Shown here in pieces: positions 1 to 6,977 of a stretch of DNA of 32,425 nucleotides (its first letter is position 1; every line of letters begins with the position of its first letter). The stretch lies in NCBI GenBank assembly GCA_041159745.1, contig JBEAXP010000099.1, forward strand, positions 1-32,425, in the 5' to 3' direction. Both the position numbers and the translations under genes were made by a program. The stretch is from Casp-actino8 sp041159745 (GTDB lineage Bacteria; Actinomycetota; Acidimicrobiia; Acidimicrobiales; Ilumatobacteraceae). A model generated the notes under the pieces. That model had not been told where the DNA came from, ran no database searches, and saw nothing but the letters and a program-made list of their open reading frames with translations.

Positions 1-1103
1 TAGGTGACGATGATGCCGAGACCCACGACCACCGCCGACGAACCGAGCGGGAGCGACGCGACGAAGTCGGCCGCACGCGACGACGACGAGACGGCGGCCC
101 GCGCGAGCGCGACGCCGAGCGGAACTGCCACCACTGCGGCGAGGACAGCGAACACGACCGAGTTGACGATCGCATCTCCGACGTCGACGGGCACTCGTAA
201 CCCGTCGCCGCCCGTGAACACAGCGCGCCAGCCGGCGGTCGACCAACCCGATGCCGAGCGGAACGAGGCCACGACCAGCGCGCCCGGCACGACCGCGAAC
301 GACGCGACGAGAGTCCACACGGCGACGCTCACGGCGACGGGGGCGCGACGCCGGCGAGTGGTGGCGATGCTCGCGCGTCGTGCGGCCGAACGCGACCACA
401 GCGCGAAGAGCGCGACGATCACCAAGGTCTGAGCCACGGCCAACACCGTCGCCCCCGACACGTCGGCCAGGTCGACGGCGCGCCGGTAGATCTCGACGTC
501 GAGAGTCGAGCGGCCCGGACCGCCGAGAAGTCGAACGACTCCGTACGACGTCGCGCACATCACGAACACCAAGCCGGCCGCACCGGCCACGGCCGGACGC
601 AGCAGTGGCCACACGATGGTGCGCGCGACGGTGAGAGGCGACGCACCGAGTGTTCGCGCGGCGTCGAGCAGGCGTTCGTCGATGGCGGTCCAGGCGGGGA
701 CGACTGTGCGCACCACGACCGACACGTTGAAGAACACGTGAGCGAGAACGATCGCGAGTACCGAGCGGTCGAAACGATCCGGTAGAGCGGCCAGGAACGC
801 GGCGCCGACGACGACCGTGGGCAGAACGAAGGGCACGGTGAGAGCGGTGAGCGCGATGCGGCGGCCCGGGAGATCGAATCGCGACAGGGCCCAGGCCGGG
901 GCCAGACCCACGACGACAGCGGCGATCGTCGACACCGCGCCCTGCCAGAGCGAGAACCACACGGCCTCGCGCACGCCGGCGCGCGACCACACCGCGGCGA
1001 TGTCCGATCCGCGCAACGAGTCGACGGCCAGACCGACGATCGGTATCACCACGGCCACCGCCACGAGGGTGGTGGCGCCGACCCAGCGCAGTCGGGAGAT
1101 CAC
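1..1103 (-). CDS. thiP: Thiamine-type ABC transporter permease (ThiP-like), 3' end outside the window
   Basis: Inner-membrane permease of a binding-protein-dependent importer, probably for thiamine. The reading frame is open from a GTG at 1103 to the left edge (367 residues visible) and alternates hydrophobic segments with short loops. An EAA-type loop that docks the ATPase is visible at about residues 147-170 (LLDAARTLGASPLTV, then a hydrophobic WPLLRP stretch). A second permease half starts after about residue 240, so this looks like a fused two-half permease as in ThiP and FbpB. The GTG overlaps the TGA of the upstream binding-protein gene (GTGA, 4 bp), which implies translational coupling. 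The substrate is inferred from the TPP riboswitch and thiN at the head of the operon. An ATPase gene is expected beyond the left edge but is not seen. Confidence 0.82.
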   Translation of the reverse strand, partial: MISRLRWVGATTLVAVAVVIPIVGLAVDSLRGSDIAAVWSRAGVREAVWFSLWQGAVSTIAAVVVGLAPAWALSRFDLPGRRIALTALTVPFVLPTVVVGAAFLAALPDRFDRSVLAIVLAHVFFNVSVVVRTVVPAWTAIDERLLDAARTLGASPLTVARTIVWPLLRPAVAGAAGLVFVMCATSYGVVRLLGGPGRSTLDVEIYRRAVDLADVSGATVLAVAQTLVIVALFALWSRSAARRASIATTRRRRAPVAVSVAVWTLVASFAVVPGALVVASFRSASGWSTAGWRAVFTGGDGLRVPVDVGDAIVNSVVFAVLAAVVAVPLGVALARAAVSSSSRAADFVASLPLGSSAVVVGLGIIVT

Positions 1104-2149
1104 GGAAGAACGATCTCCGACCACTTCTCGAGCCAGGCCGTGCGATTGGCGGCGATCACGTCCGAGTCGAGAACCAACGGTGACGCAACGGCGGGGGCGT
1201 GGCGGATGAACGACTCCGGCAGGGCCGTCGTGGTGTTGGCCGGATACACGAAGAGGCTCTCGGGCAGCAGCGACTGGAACTCATCGCTCACGAGATAATC
1301 GATCAGAAGGCGCGCGGCTTCCACGTGATCGGTGCCGCGGAGGACGCCGGCGAACTCGATCTGCCGGAAACACGTGGAGGTCACCACACCCGTGGGGGCG
1401 TCGGCATCGGCCGGAAGCGGTGGATCGGCGAACAGCACTTCGGCCGGCGGGCTGGACGCGTAACTCAGCACGAGCGGCCGGTCGCCGCCGTAGCGGCTGA
1501 ATGCCGTGTAGTACGCGTCGCTCCAACCATCGACGACGAGGAGGTCGTTCGCGACCAGTCGCGACCAGTAGTCGGGCCACTCGTCGTCGAACTGCGCGAC
1601 CGTGGCGAGCAGGAACGCCAGACCCGGCGACGACGAGGTCGCACTCGGGACCACGAGCAATCCGGAGTAAGCCGGATCGATCAGATCGTCGAACGACGCG
1701 GGAGCCGGTAATCCGAGTGCTTCGAGAGCCGCGATGTCGTAGTTGACGCACACATCGCCGAAATCGACCGGGGTCACGGTGTCGGCCCCGGCGGCGACGA
1801 GTGACGCGTTCAACGGATGCTCGTTCGACACGTAGGGGTCGAACACCTCGGCGTCGAGTGCGCGCGACAGCAGCGTGTTGTCGACACCCCACAGCACGTC
1901 GCCTTCGGGATTGCCGGCGGTGAGTGCGGCCTTGGCCACGAGTTCGCCGGCATCTCCGCCGACCGCCACCTCCACGTCGATCCCGGTGGCGGCGGTGAAC
2001 GCGTCGAAGGCGCCTTCGGGCGGAGTGAACGAGTCGTACGCGATCAGGACGAGACGTTCGGGCTTGGACGACGAATCCTCGCCGCACGCCGCGAGCGACG
2101 CGATCACGACTCCCGTGGCGAGAACGAAACGAGTTCGTGAGAACCTCAT
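1100..2149 (-). CDS. thiB: Thiamine ABC transporter substrate-binding lipoprotein (ThiB-like)
   Basis: Extracytoplasmic solute-binding lipoprotein of 349 residues. The N-terminus has two arginines, a hydrophobic stretch and a lipobox LAAC with the lipidated cysteine at residue 22, followed by a Ser-rich linker. The mature part starts with LVLIAYDSFTPPEGAFDAF, as in ThiB-type periplasmic proteins, and contains GDVLWGVDNTLLSRAL and SPGLAFLLAT segments typical of that family. The ATG at 2149 is chosen because an AAAGGA ribosome binding site precedes it, a signal peptide follows, and it overlaps the thiN stop codon (ATGA). It is the middle gene of a riboswitch-controlled operon. Iron-binding relatives share the fold, but the TPP riboswitch and thiN make thiamine or a thiamine precursor much more likely. 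Confidence 0.88.
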   Translation of the reverse strand: MRFSRTRFVLATGVVIASLAACGEDSSSKPERLVLIAYDSFTPPEGAFDAFTAATGIDVEVAVGGDAGELVAKAALTAGNPEGDVLWGVDNTLLSRALDAEVFDPYVSNEHPLNASLVAAGADTVTPVDFGDVCVNYDIAALEALGLPAPASFDDLIDPAYSGLLVVPSATSSSPGLAFLLATVAQFDDEWPDYWSRLVANDLLVVDGWSDAYYTAFSRYGGDRPLVLSYASSPPAEVLFADPPLPADADAPTGVVTSTCFRQIEFAGVLRGTDHVEAARLLIDYLVSDEFQSLLPESLFVYPANTTTALPESFIRHAPAVASPLVLDSDVIAANRTAWLEKWSEIVLP

Positions 2150-2796
2150 CGGGATCCTTTCGGTAGAACGACGCCGAGGCAGCCCGACCCGACCGACACG
2201 CTCACCAAGGGTTCGACGGCGAGGTTGCTCACACCGCGAGCGCGACTTCCTTCGAGCGATGCGTTGTCGAGGGTCCAGCGCAGACCCGTGGTGGTCACGC
2301 CCAGGGCCGAACCGGCCAAGGGAACGAGGCTCACGGTGCGTCCGATCTCGGTGGCGAACCGCACGTGTCGGCCGCCGTGCACGATGTGCATGCGATCGTC
2401 GCCGACCCAGGCCGTGAGGCGATCGAGGCGGCCCAGGTCGGGAGCGGCCAGGGCGGCGAGAACGCCGAGGACGTGATCGAAGCGATCGCCGCCACCCCAC
2501 AGAACCGTGAGCGCGGTGGCCCCGTCGGCGAGTGCGTGGGCGAGAGCGAGTTCGGTGTCGGTGAAGTCCTTGTCGGGGTGGGCCTCGACGACGCGCGCTC
2601 CGTGGGTGCGGGCCCGATCGACGTCGGCGATCGAATCCATGTCGCCGATCACCACGTTCGGAACGAGATCGAGAGCCAGGGCATGGTCGAAACCGGAGTC
2701 GGCGCAGATGACGACGTCGACGGGTTCGATGACGTCGAGTGCGTGGCGACGCGGGGCATCGCCGCCGATGACGAGAAGTGCGTGTCGTTGTGCCAT
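2146..2796 (-). CDS. thiN: Thiamine pyrophosphokinase
   Basis: Cytosolic enzyme that transfers pyrophosphate from ATP to thiamine, giving thiamine diphosphate directly. The 216-residue length is normal for bacterial TPKs. Family motifs are visible in order: CADSGFDHAL, GDMDSI (metal/ATP binding), KDFTDTELAL, GGGDRFDH, and a C-terminal SNLAVEPLVSVSVGSG thiamine-binding segment. The start at 2796 lies four bases after the conserved end of a TPP aptamer. The gene leads an operon with thiB and thiP, so imported thiamine would be pyrophosphorylated in one step. This arrangement suggests salvage rather than de novo synthesis; no biosynthetic thi genes occur in this window. Confidence 0.93.
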   Translation of the reverse strand: MAQRHALLVIGGDAPRRHALDVIEPVDVVICADSGFDHALALDLVPNVVIGDMDSIADVDRARTHGARVVEAHPDKDFTDTELALAHALADGATALTVLWGGGDRFDHVLGVLAALAAPDLGRLDRLTAWVGDDRMHIVHGGRHVRFATEIGRTVSLVPLAGSALGVTTTGLRWTLDNASLEGSRARGVSNLAVEPLVSVSVGSGCLGVVLPKGSR

Positions 2797-2800
2797 CCGA

Positions 2801-2890
2801 TTCCCTCCGCTGGAATTACCCAGATCAGGTTCTCGGGTCGGTGGCGGCGACCACCCTCTCAGCCCGCCGATCCAGCGAGCTCCCCGTCGA
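2801..2890 (-). promoter_or_regulatory. TPP riboswitch (THI element) in the leader of thiN-thiB-thiP
   Basis: On the minus strand the aptamer shows the hallmarks of the THI box: a GGGGAGC 5' strand, a P3 hairpin (CUCGC/GCGGG), the CUGAGA pyrimidine-sensing motif, an extra GGUGG/CCACC hairpin, then GAACCUGAUCUGGGUAA (2836-2814) and UCCAGCGGAGGGAA (2814-2801). GGAGGGAA doubles as the Shine-Dalgarno sequence and the thiN ATG begins four bases later, so TPP binding would directly hide the ribosome binding site. Control of translation initiation is inferred because no terminator fits between aptamer and gene. Confidence 0.93.
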
Positions 2891-2895
2891 CGTGG

Positions 2896-2901
2896 ACGCT
2901 A
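2896..2901 (-). promoter_or_regulatory. Probable -10 box of the thi operon
   Basis: TAGCGT on the minus strand ends six bases before about 2889, just at the 5' edge of the TPP aptamer. The transcript would therefore start within a few bases of helix P1. No convincing -35 box was found. Confidence 0.5.
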
Positions 2902-2984
2902 CCCAACGCTCGGGCCGAACGCGCGACCGGAACGACCGACTAGAACAAATGTGTCGAACCGGCACTGATGGGATCGGGGGAGTC

Positions 2985-3773
2985 ATGTCGAGTCAAGAGA
3001 CGGATCAACTGACGGGCCGGGTGGCGCTCGTGACGGGAGGAGGCCGCGGAATCGGCCGCGGTATCAGCGAACTGCTCGCCGCCAACGGCGCCAGTGTGGC
3101 GGTGAACTATCGGCGTGATCGCGAGGCCGCCGACGAGACGGTCGCGGCCATCACTGCCGCCGGTGGAAGCGCCCGCGCGTACGAGGGTTCGGTCGACGAT
3201 CCCGACGCGGTGGCGGCCATGGTCGAACGAGTGGTGTCCGACTTCGGATTCGTCGACATCCTGGTGTGCAACGCCGGTATCGCATCGCGTGGTCGCGCGG
3301 TAGCCGACACCGAGCCGAGCGAACTCGCGTCGGTGATCGCCACGCACGCGCTCGGTCCGCATTACTTGTCGCGCGGCGTCCTGCCGTCGATGCGCGCTCG
3401 CGGGCGCGGCGACATCGTGATGATCTCGTCGGTGGCCACGTCGCACATGTCGGCCAACGGTGCGCCGTACAACATGGGCAAGGCGGCGATGGAAGCGCTC
3501 GCCTCGACGCTCGCGAAAGAGGAGCGGCCGTTCGGCATCCACGTCAACGTGGTGGCACCCGGATTGGTGGAAACCGACATGGGAGTGCGGTTGGCCCGCG
3601 CCATGACGGGTCGGCGCGACCTGGCCGACTTGCGCAGTCTCGACGCGGCGTCGCCATTCGGCCGGGTGTGCCAGCCGCTCGACGTGGCCAACGTGGTGCT
3701 GTGGCTGTGCAGCGAGGGTGCGTCGTACGTGACCGGCCAGCGCATCGAGTGTGACGGAGGCGGTCCCCGCTGA
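2985..3773 (+). CDS. SDR-family oxidoreductase (FabG-like)
   Basis: NAD(P)-dependent short-chain dehydrogenase/reductase of 262 residues. It has the Rossmann cofactor motif VTGGGRGIGRG near residues 14-24, the CNAG structural motif, an ISS segment carrying the catalytic serine, and the YNMGK catalytic Tyr-x-x-x-Lys. The C-terminus ends in the usual GQRIECDGG. The ATG at 2985 is chosen over upstream in-frame codons because GGGGGAG lies just before it and the Rossmann motif then falls at the normal place. Upstream it is divergent from the riboswitch-controlled thi operon. The substrate cannot be told from sequence; FabG-like ketoacyl or sugar/alcohol substrates are all possible. Confidence 0.88.
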   Translation: MSSQETDQLTGRVALVTGGGRGIGRGISELLAANGASVAVNYRRDREAADETVAAITAAGGSARAYEGSVDDPDAVAAMVERVVSDFGFVDILVCNAGIASRGRAVADTEPSELASVIATHALGPHYLSRGVLPSMRARGRGDIVMISSVATSHMSANGAPYNMGKAAMEALASTLAKEERPFGIHVNVVAPGLVETDMGVRLARAMTGRRDLADLRSLDAASPFGRVCQPLDVANVVLWLCSEGASYVTGQRIECDGGGPR

Positions 3774-3799
3774 CCCGAAAGGCTCGCGCGATCGAGCGG

Positions 3800-3805
3800 T
3801 AGCCT
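3800..3805 (+). promoter_or_regulatory. -10 box for a leaderless nfuA transcript
   Basis: TAGCCT followed by six bases and then the GTG start at 3812. Transcription would start at, or within a base of, the start codon. No Shine-Dalgarno sequence is present. Confidence 0.55.
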
Positions 3806-3811
3806 GACGTC

Positions 3812-4450
3812 GTGAGTCCCGCTCAGAGCCCCCTCGCTTCGTCGGCACCGGTTTCCGAGCCGATCATCGAGATCACTCCCACCGCGCACGCCGAACTCAT
3901 CAAGTTGCGCGACGCCGAAGAGGACGCCGCGTCGCTCGGCCTGCGTCTCGAGATCGTCAGCGGGCCCGGCGAGGAGTTCAAGTACGACCTGTCGCTCGAC
4001 GAGTTCCGCAAGGCGGCGTTCAGCGACGAGGTGCGCACTCACGACGGCCTCAAGGTGATCGTGCCGGCCAAGGACGTCGAGTTGTTGCAGGGAGCGGTTC
4101 TCGATTTCACCTCCTCGGGTGGACTCGTGATCCGCAATCCCAATCGCCCGCAGGCGCCCGTGGTGGAAGGGCTCGTGAAGGACGACGAATTGTCGGCCGA
4201 GATCGAGTCGGTCATCGCCGTCGAGGTGAACCCGGCTCTGGCCGCGCACGGTGGCTTCGTCACCTACGTGGGTCACGACGGCGAAGGCACCGCGTTCCTC
4301 ACGATGGGCGGGGGCTGCCACGGCTGTTCCATGAGCCGAATGACGATGCTCGAAGGTGTGCAGACCACCGTGGTCGAGAAGATTCCGGCCATCTCGCGGG
4401 TGCGCGACCTCACCGACCACACGTCGGGCGAGAACCCGTACTACCGCTGA
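3812..4450 (+). CDS. nfuA: NfuA-type Fe-S cluster carrier protein
   Basis: Iron-sulfur cluster delivery protein of 212 residues with two domains. Residues about 20-110 resemble the A-type (IscA/HesB) fold but contain no cysteine, as in the degenerate A-type domain of E. coli NfuA. Residues about 125-212 are a NifU C-terminal domain with a CHGC motif (C169, C172), which in the family binds a [4Fe-4S] cluster between two subunits. The neighbourhood includes Fe-S enzymes that could be clients, such as MoaA. The GTG at 3812 is preceded by a -10 box at leaderless spacing. It runs convergently into the amidohydrolase gene with an 18-bp gap. Family assignment is firm; the exact role in this organism is inferred. 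Confidence 0.88.
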   Translation: MSPAQSPLASSAPVSEPIIEITPTAHAELIKLRDAEEDAASLGLRLEIVSGPGEEFKYDLSLDEFRKAAFSDEVRTHDGLKVIVPAKDVELLQGAVLDFTSSGGLVIRNPNRPQAPVVEGLVKDDELSAEIESVIAVEVNPALAAHGGFVTYVGHDGEGTAFLTMGGGCHGCSMSRMTMLEGVQTTVVEKIPAISRVRDLTDHTSGENPYYR

Positions 4451-4474
4451 ACTTTCGCCAGCCTCGCCTCAGCG
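4445..4474. other. Inverted repeat joining the stop codons of convergent genes
   Basis: CGCTGA (4445-4450, the nfuA stop) is matched by TCAGCG (4469-4474, the amidohydrolase stop on the other strand), with 18 bases between. It could form a weak 6-bp hairpin on either strand. There is no T-run, so a terminator role is only a possibility. Confidence 0.3.
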
Positions 4475-6187
4475 CCGAGGGCCGCGAACCAGACGGCCCG
4501 GAAGTTCGCCCGTGAACTCGTCGTGGTCGATCGTCTGCACACCGTTCACGAACGTGGCCACGTAGCCGCGTCCGTGTTGCACGAGGCGACGCGCACCCGA
4601 GGGCAGATCGAACGCCATTCTCGGCACGTCGAAGCCCAGTGATTCGTAGTCGATGATGTTGATGTCGGCGCGCAGACCCGGTGCCACCAGGCCGCGATCG
4701 CGCAGGCCGTAGAACTCGGCCGTCTGACGCGTCTGGCGATGCACGACGTACTCGAGTGGAAGCTTCGGACCCCGAGAACGATCGCGCGTCCAGTGGGTGA
4801 GCATGAACGTGGGCATACCGCCGTCGCAGATCGCGCCGCAATGCGCGCCGGCGTCCGAGAGCCCCATGCGAGTGTGAGGATGCAGGTGGGCTTCGTAGGT
4901 CATGGAGAGATCGCCGTACGAGTAGTTGAAGAACGGCGCGTAGATCATTCCGTTGCCGTCGTCGGAGGTGAGTTGATCGAGGATGATCTCCTGAGTGGGG
5001 CGCCCGGTGCGGGCCGCGATTCCGGCGACCGAATCCTCGCGGCGCGGTTCGTAGTCGATGTCGGCGCCGTTCACGAGCCACATGCCGTCGGCCTTCTCGA
5101 GCACGAGCTTGGCGAACAATCCGCCGTCGGCCGGTATGTCGTGGATGATGCGGCGACGCCGTTCGGGCTCGGCCAGCGCGATCAGTCGCTCGGGCATGGG
5201 CAGGTGCTGAACCTCGGCGTAGGCCGGATGGAAGAGGAGCGGGTGCACGCTCCCGTGGAGGCAGTACATGATCCCGATGGAACGTCCGGCCACCTGCGTG
5301 TAGATCGGAATGCCGTCGGCGTGAGCCTCGTGGAGCAGTCGGAGAACCTCGCGCCACAGATCGGGTGATTGATCGGTCTGGCTGAGATTCACGCTGATCG
5401 GTCGGCCGGTGCGGCGCACCAACTCGCGCATCCAGTCCCACTCCTCGAACGGGACGCGGACGTGTTCGGGGGAGAACTGGAAGTTGCCGTGACCGACGCG
5501 GGCCATGGCGTCGGCGATCGCGAACAGCTCGTCGGAGGCGACCATGGTGCCGGGCACGAGCTCGCCGCTCTTCGACTTGTGCAACGGAGTCCGGCTGGTG
5601 GAGAACCCGAGCGCACCGGCGCGCAGCGCTTCCTCCACGAGGTGAGCCATGCGCAGGGAGTCGTCGGCGGTGGCCGGTTGGTTGTCGGCGCCGCGCTGGC
5701 CCATCACGTACGCGCGCAATGGCCCGTGCGCGATCTGCGTGCCGATGTCGAGCACGTACTCGCGACGACCCACGACGTCGAGGTATTCGCCGAACGTTTC
5801 CCACTGCCAGTCGATGCCGTCGCTCATGGCCGAGCCGGGAATGTCCTCGACACCCTCCATGAGTTCGATCAACCACTGATGGCGATCGGGGTGAGCCGGG
5901 GCGAAACCCACGCCGCAGTTGCCCATCACCGCGGTGGTGACGCCGTGCCACGAACTCGGAGTGAGCCACGGGTCCCACGAGACCTGCGCGTCGTAGTGCG
6001 TGTGCACATCGACGAATCCCGGTGTGACGAGGCGACCGGCGGCGTCGACGGTTCGAGAGGCGCGACCGGCGCGACCCGGTTCGGTCACGTCAGTGATGCG
6101 ACCGTCATCGATGGTGATGTCGGCCATGCGTGCGGGTGCGCCCGAGCCGTCGACGAGACGGGCATTGGTGATCGCGAGGTCGGCCAT
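4469..6187 (-). CDS. N-acyl-D-amino-acid deacylase-type amidohydrolase
   Basis: Metal-dependent hydrolase of 572 residues in the amidohydrolase superfamily, closest to D-aminoacylases (cleaving N-acyl groups from D-amino acids). Visible are the N-terminal strand region LAITNARLVDGSGAP, the first metal-ligand motif PGFVDVHTHYDAQ near residue 65, a G-NCGVGFAP segment, and the family-typical GLSDAGAHCG near the C-terminal third, carrying a late Asp/His pair. The start at 6187 gives the canonical N-terminus; an upstream extension would have no homology. It lies 13 bp after hisN on the same strand, and a TAGGGT box overlaps the hisN stop, so it may be read both from the dxs-hisN transcript and by itself. 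Relatives include dihydropyrimidinases, so substrate specificity is uncertain. Confidence 0.83.
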   Translation of the reverse strand: MADLAITNARLVDGSGAPARMADITIDDGRITDVTEPGRAGRASRTVDAAGRLVTPGFVDVHTHYDAQVSWDPWLTPSSWHGVTTAVMGNCGVGFAPAHPDRHQWLIELMEGVEDIPGSAMSDGIDWQWETFGEYLDVVGRREYVLDIGTQIAHGPLRAYVMGQRGADNQPATADDSLRMAHLVEEALRAGALGFSTSRTPLHKSKSGELVPGTMVASDELFAIADAMARVGHGNFQFSPEHVRVPFEEWDWMRELVRRTGRPISVNLSQTDQSPDLWREVLRLLHEAHADGIPIYTQVAGRSIGIMYCLHGSVHPLLFHPAYAEVQHLPMPERLIALAEPERRRRIIHDIPADGGLFAKLVLEKADGMWLVNGADIDYEPRREDSVAGIAARTGRPTQEIILDQLTSDDGNGMIYAPFFNYSYGDLSMTYEAHLHPHTRMGLSDAGAHCGAICDGGMPTFMLTHWTRDRSRGPKLPLEYVVHRQTRQTAEFYGLRDRGLVAPGLRADINIIDYESLGFDVPRMAFDLPSGARRLVQHGRGYVATFVNGVQTIDHDEFTGELPGRLVRGPRR

Positions 6188-6197
6188 GCGAGACCGG

Positions 6198-6203
6198 ACC
6201 CTA
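6198..6203 (-). promoter_or_regulatory. Possible internal -10 box before the amidohydrolase gene
   Basis: TAGGGT on the minus strand, ten bases before the ATG at 6187. Its TAG is also the stop codon of hisN. The spacing would give a leader of only a few bases. Confidence 0.35.
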
Positions 6204-6977
6204 ACAGAGGCGCGCGATGACCTCGTCGTGCAGTCGGCCGTTGGTGGAGACGGCCGAATCGTTCTCGAACGTGCGAACTCCGGTGCGATCGGTGAGTCGT
6301 CCACCAGCCGCCTCGACCACCGCTTGCACCGCGGCGATGTCGTACGGAGCGAGACCGATCGCATCGATCGCGACGTCGATCGCACCTTCGGCCACGAGCA
6401 TGTGCTGCCAGAAGTCGCCGTATCCGCGGGCGCGGTACGACTGCTGCTGCAACTCGACCAATCGCGGAGTGAGACCGAGGCGATCCCAGCCGGCGTTGAA
6501 CGTGACGCTCACTTGTGCGTCGGCGATGTTCGCGGTGTCGGCCACACGGATGGGGTGGCCGTTGGCGAAGGCGCCCTCGTCGGCACTGGCCCACCAGCGA
6601 CGGCCGAGTGCCGGCGCCGACACCACACCCACCACCGGTCCGCGATCGACGTGCGTGAGTGCGATGAGGGTGGCCCACACCGGAACACCGCGTACGAAGT
6701 TCGACGTCCCGTCGATCGGATCGATGACCCAACGCCACGGCGAAGTGGACGAGCCACGAGTGCCGTGCTCCTCGCCGAACACCGCATGATCGGGGCGATC
6801 GGCCACGAGGCGGTCGACGATCGCGGCTTCGGCGCCACGATCGATCTCGGTCACCTCCGATTTGTCGGCCTTGCGCGACACCGAGAACGCCCGAGCCTCG
6901 AAGGCCGGGAGAGTGATCGCGTCGGCCAGATCGGCGAGAGCGAGACCCAGGCTCAGCTCGCCGGCGAGTTCGCTCAT
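6201..6977 (-). CDS. hisN: Histidinol-phosphatase of the inositol monophosphatase family
   Basis: Mg2+-dependent phosphatase of 258 residues. The inositol-monophosphatase superfamily motifs are all present: GEEHG (metal ligands), WVIDPIDGTSNF (metal-binding DPIDGT), and YDIAAVQAVVEAAGG near the C-terminus with its catalytic Asp. In Actinobacteria proteins of this form (HisN) remove phosphate from L-histidinol phosphate, the penultimate part of histidine synthesis; inositol-1-phosphate or another sugar phosphate is an alternative. The ATG at 6977 overlaps the dxs stop codon (ATGA), so translation is probably coupled to dxs. The coupling of an isoprenoid gene to this phosphatase is not an obvious pathway link. 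Confidence 0.85.
   Translation of the reverse strand: MSELAGELSLGLALADLADAITLPAFEARAFSVSRKADKSEVTEIDRGAEAAIVDRLVADRPDHAVFGEEHGTRGSSTSPWRWVIDPIDGTSNFVRGVPVWATLIALTHVDRGPVVGVVSAPALGRRWWASADEGAFANGHPIRVADTANIADAQVSVTFNAGWDRLGLTPRLVELQQQSYRARGYGDFWQHMLVAEGAIDVAIDAIGLAPYDIAAVQAVVEAAGGRLTDRTGVRTFENDSAVSTNGRLHDEVIARLC

Noticed and set aside
2941..2962. GAACAAATGTGTC resembling an Actinobacterial SOS (LexA) box before the first SDR gene
   Set aside because: The second half-site is GTGTC, not GTTC, so the palindrome is incomplete, and no SOS gene is adjacent.
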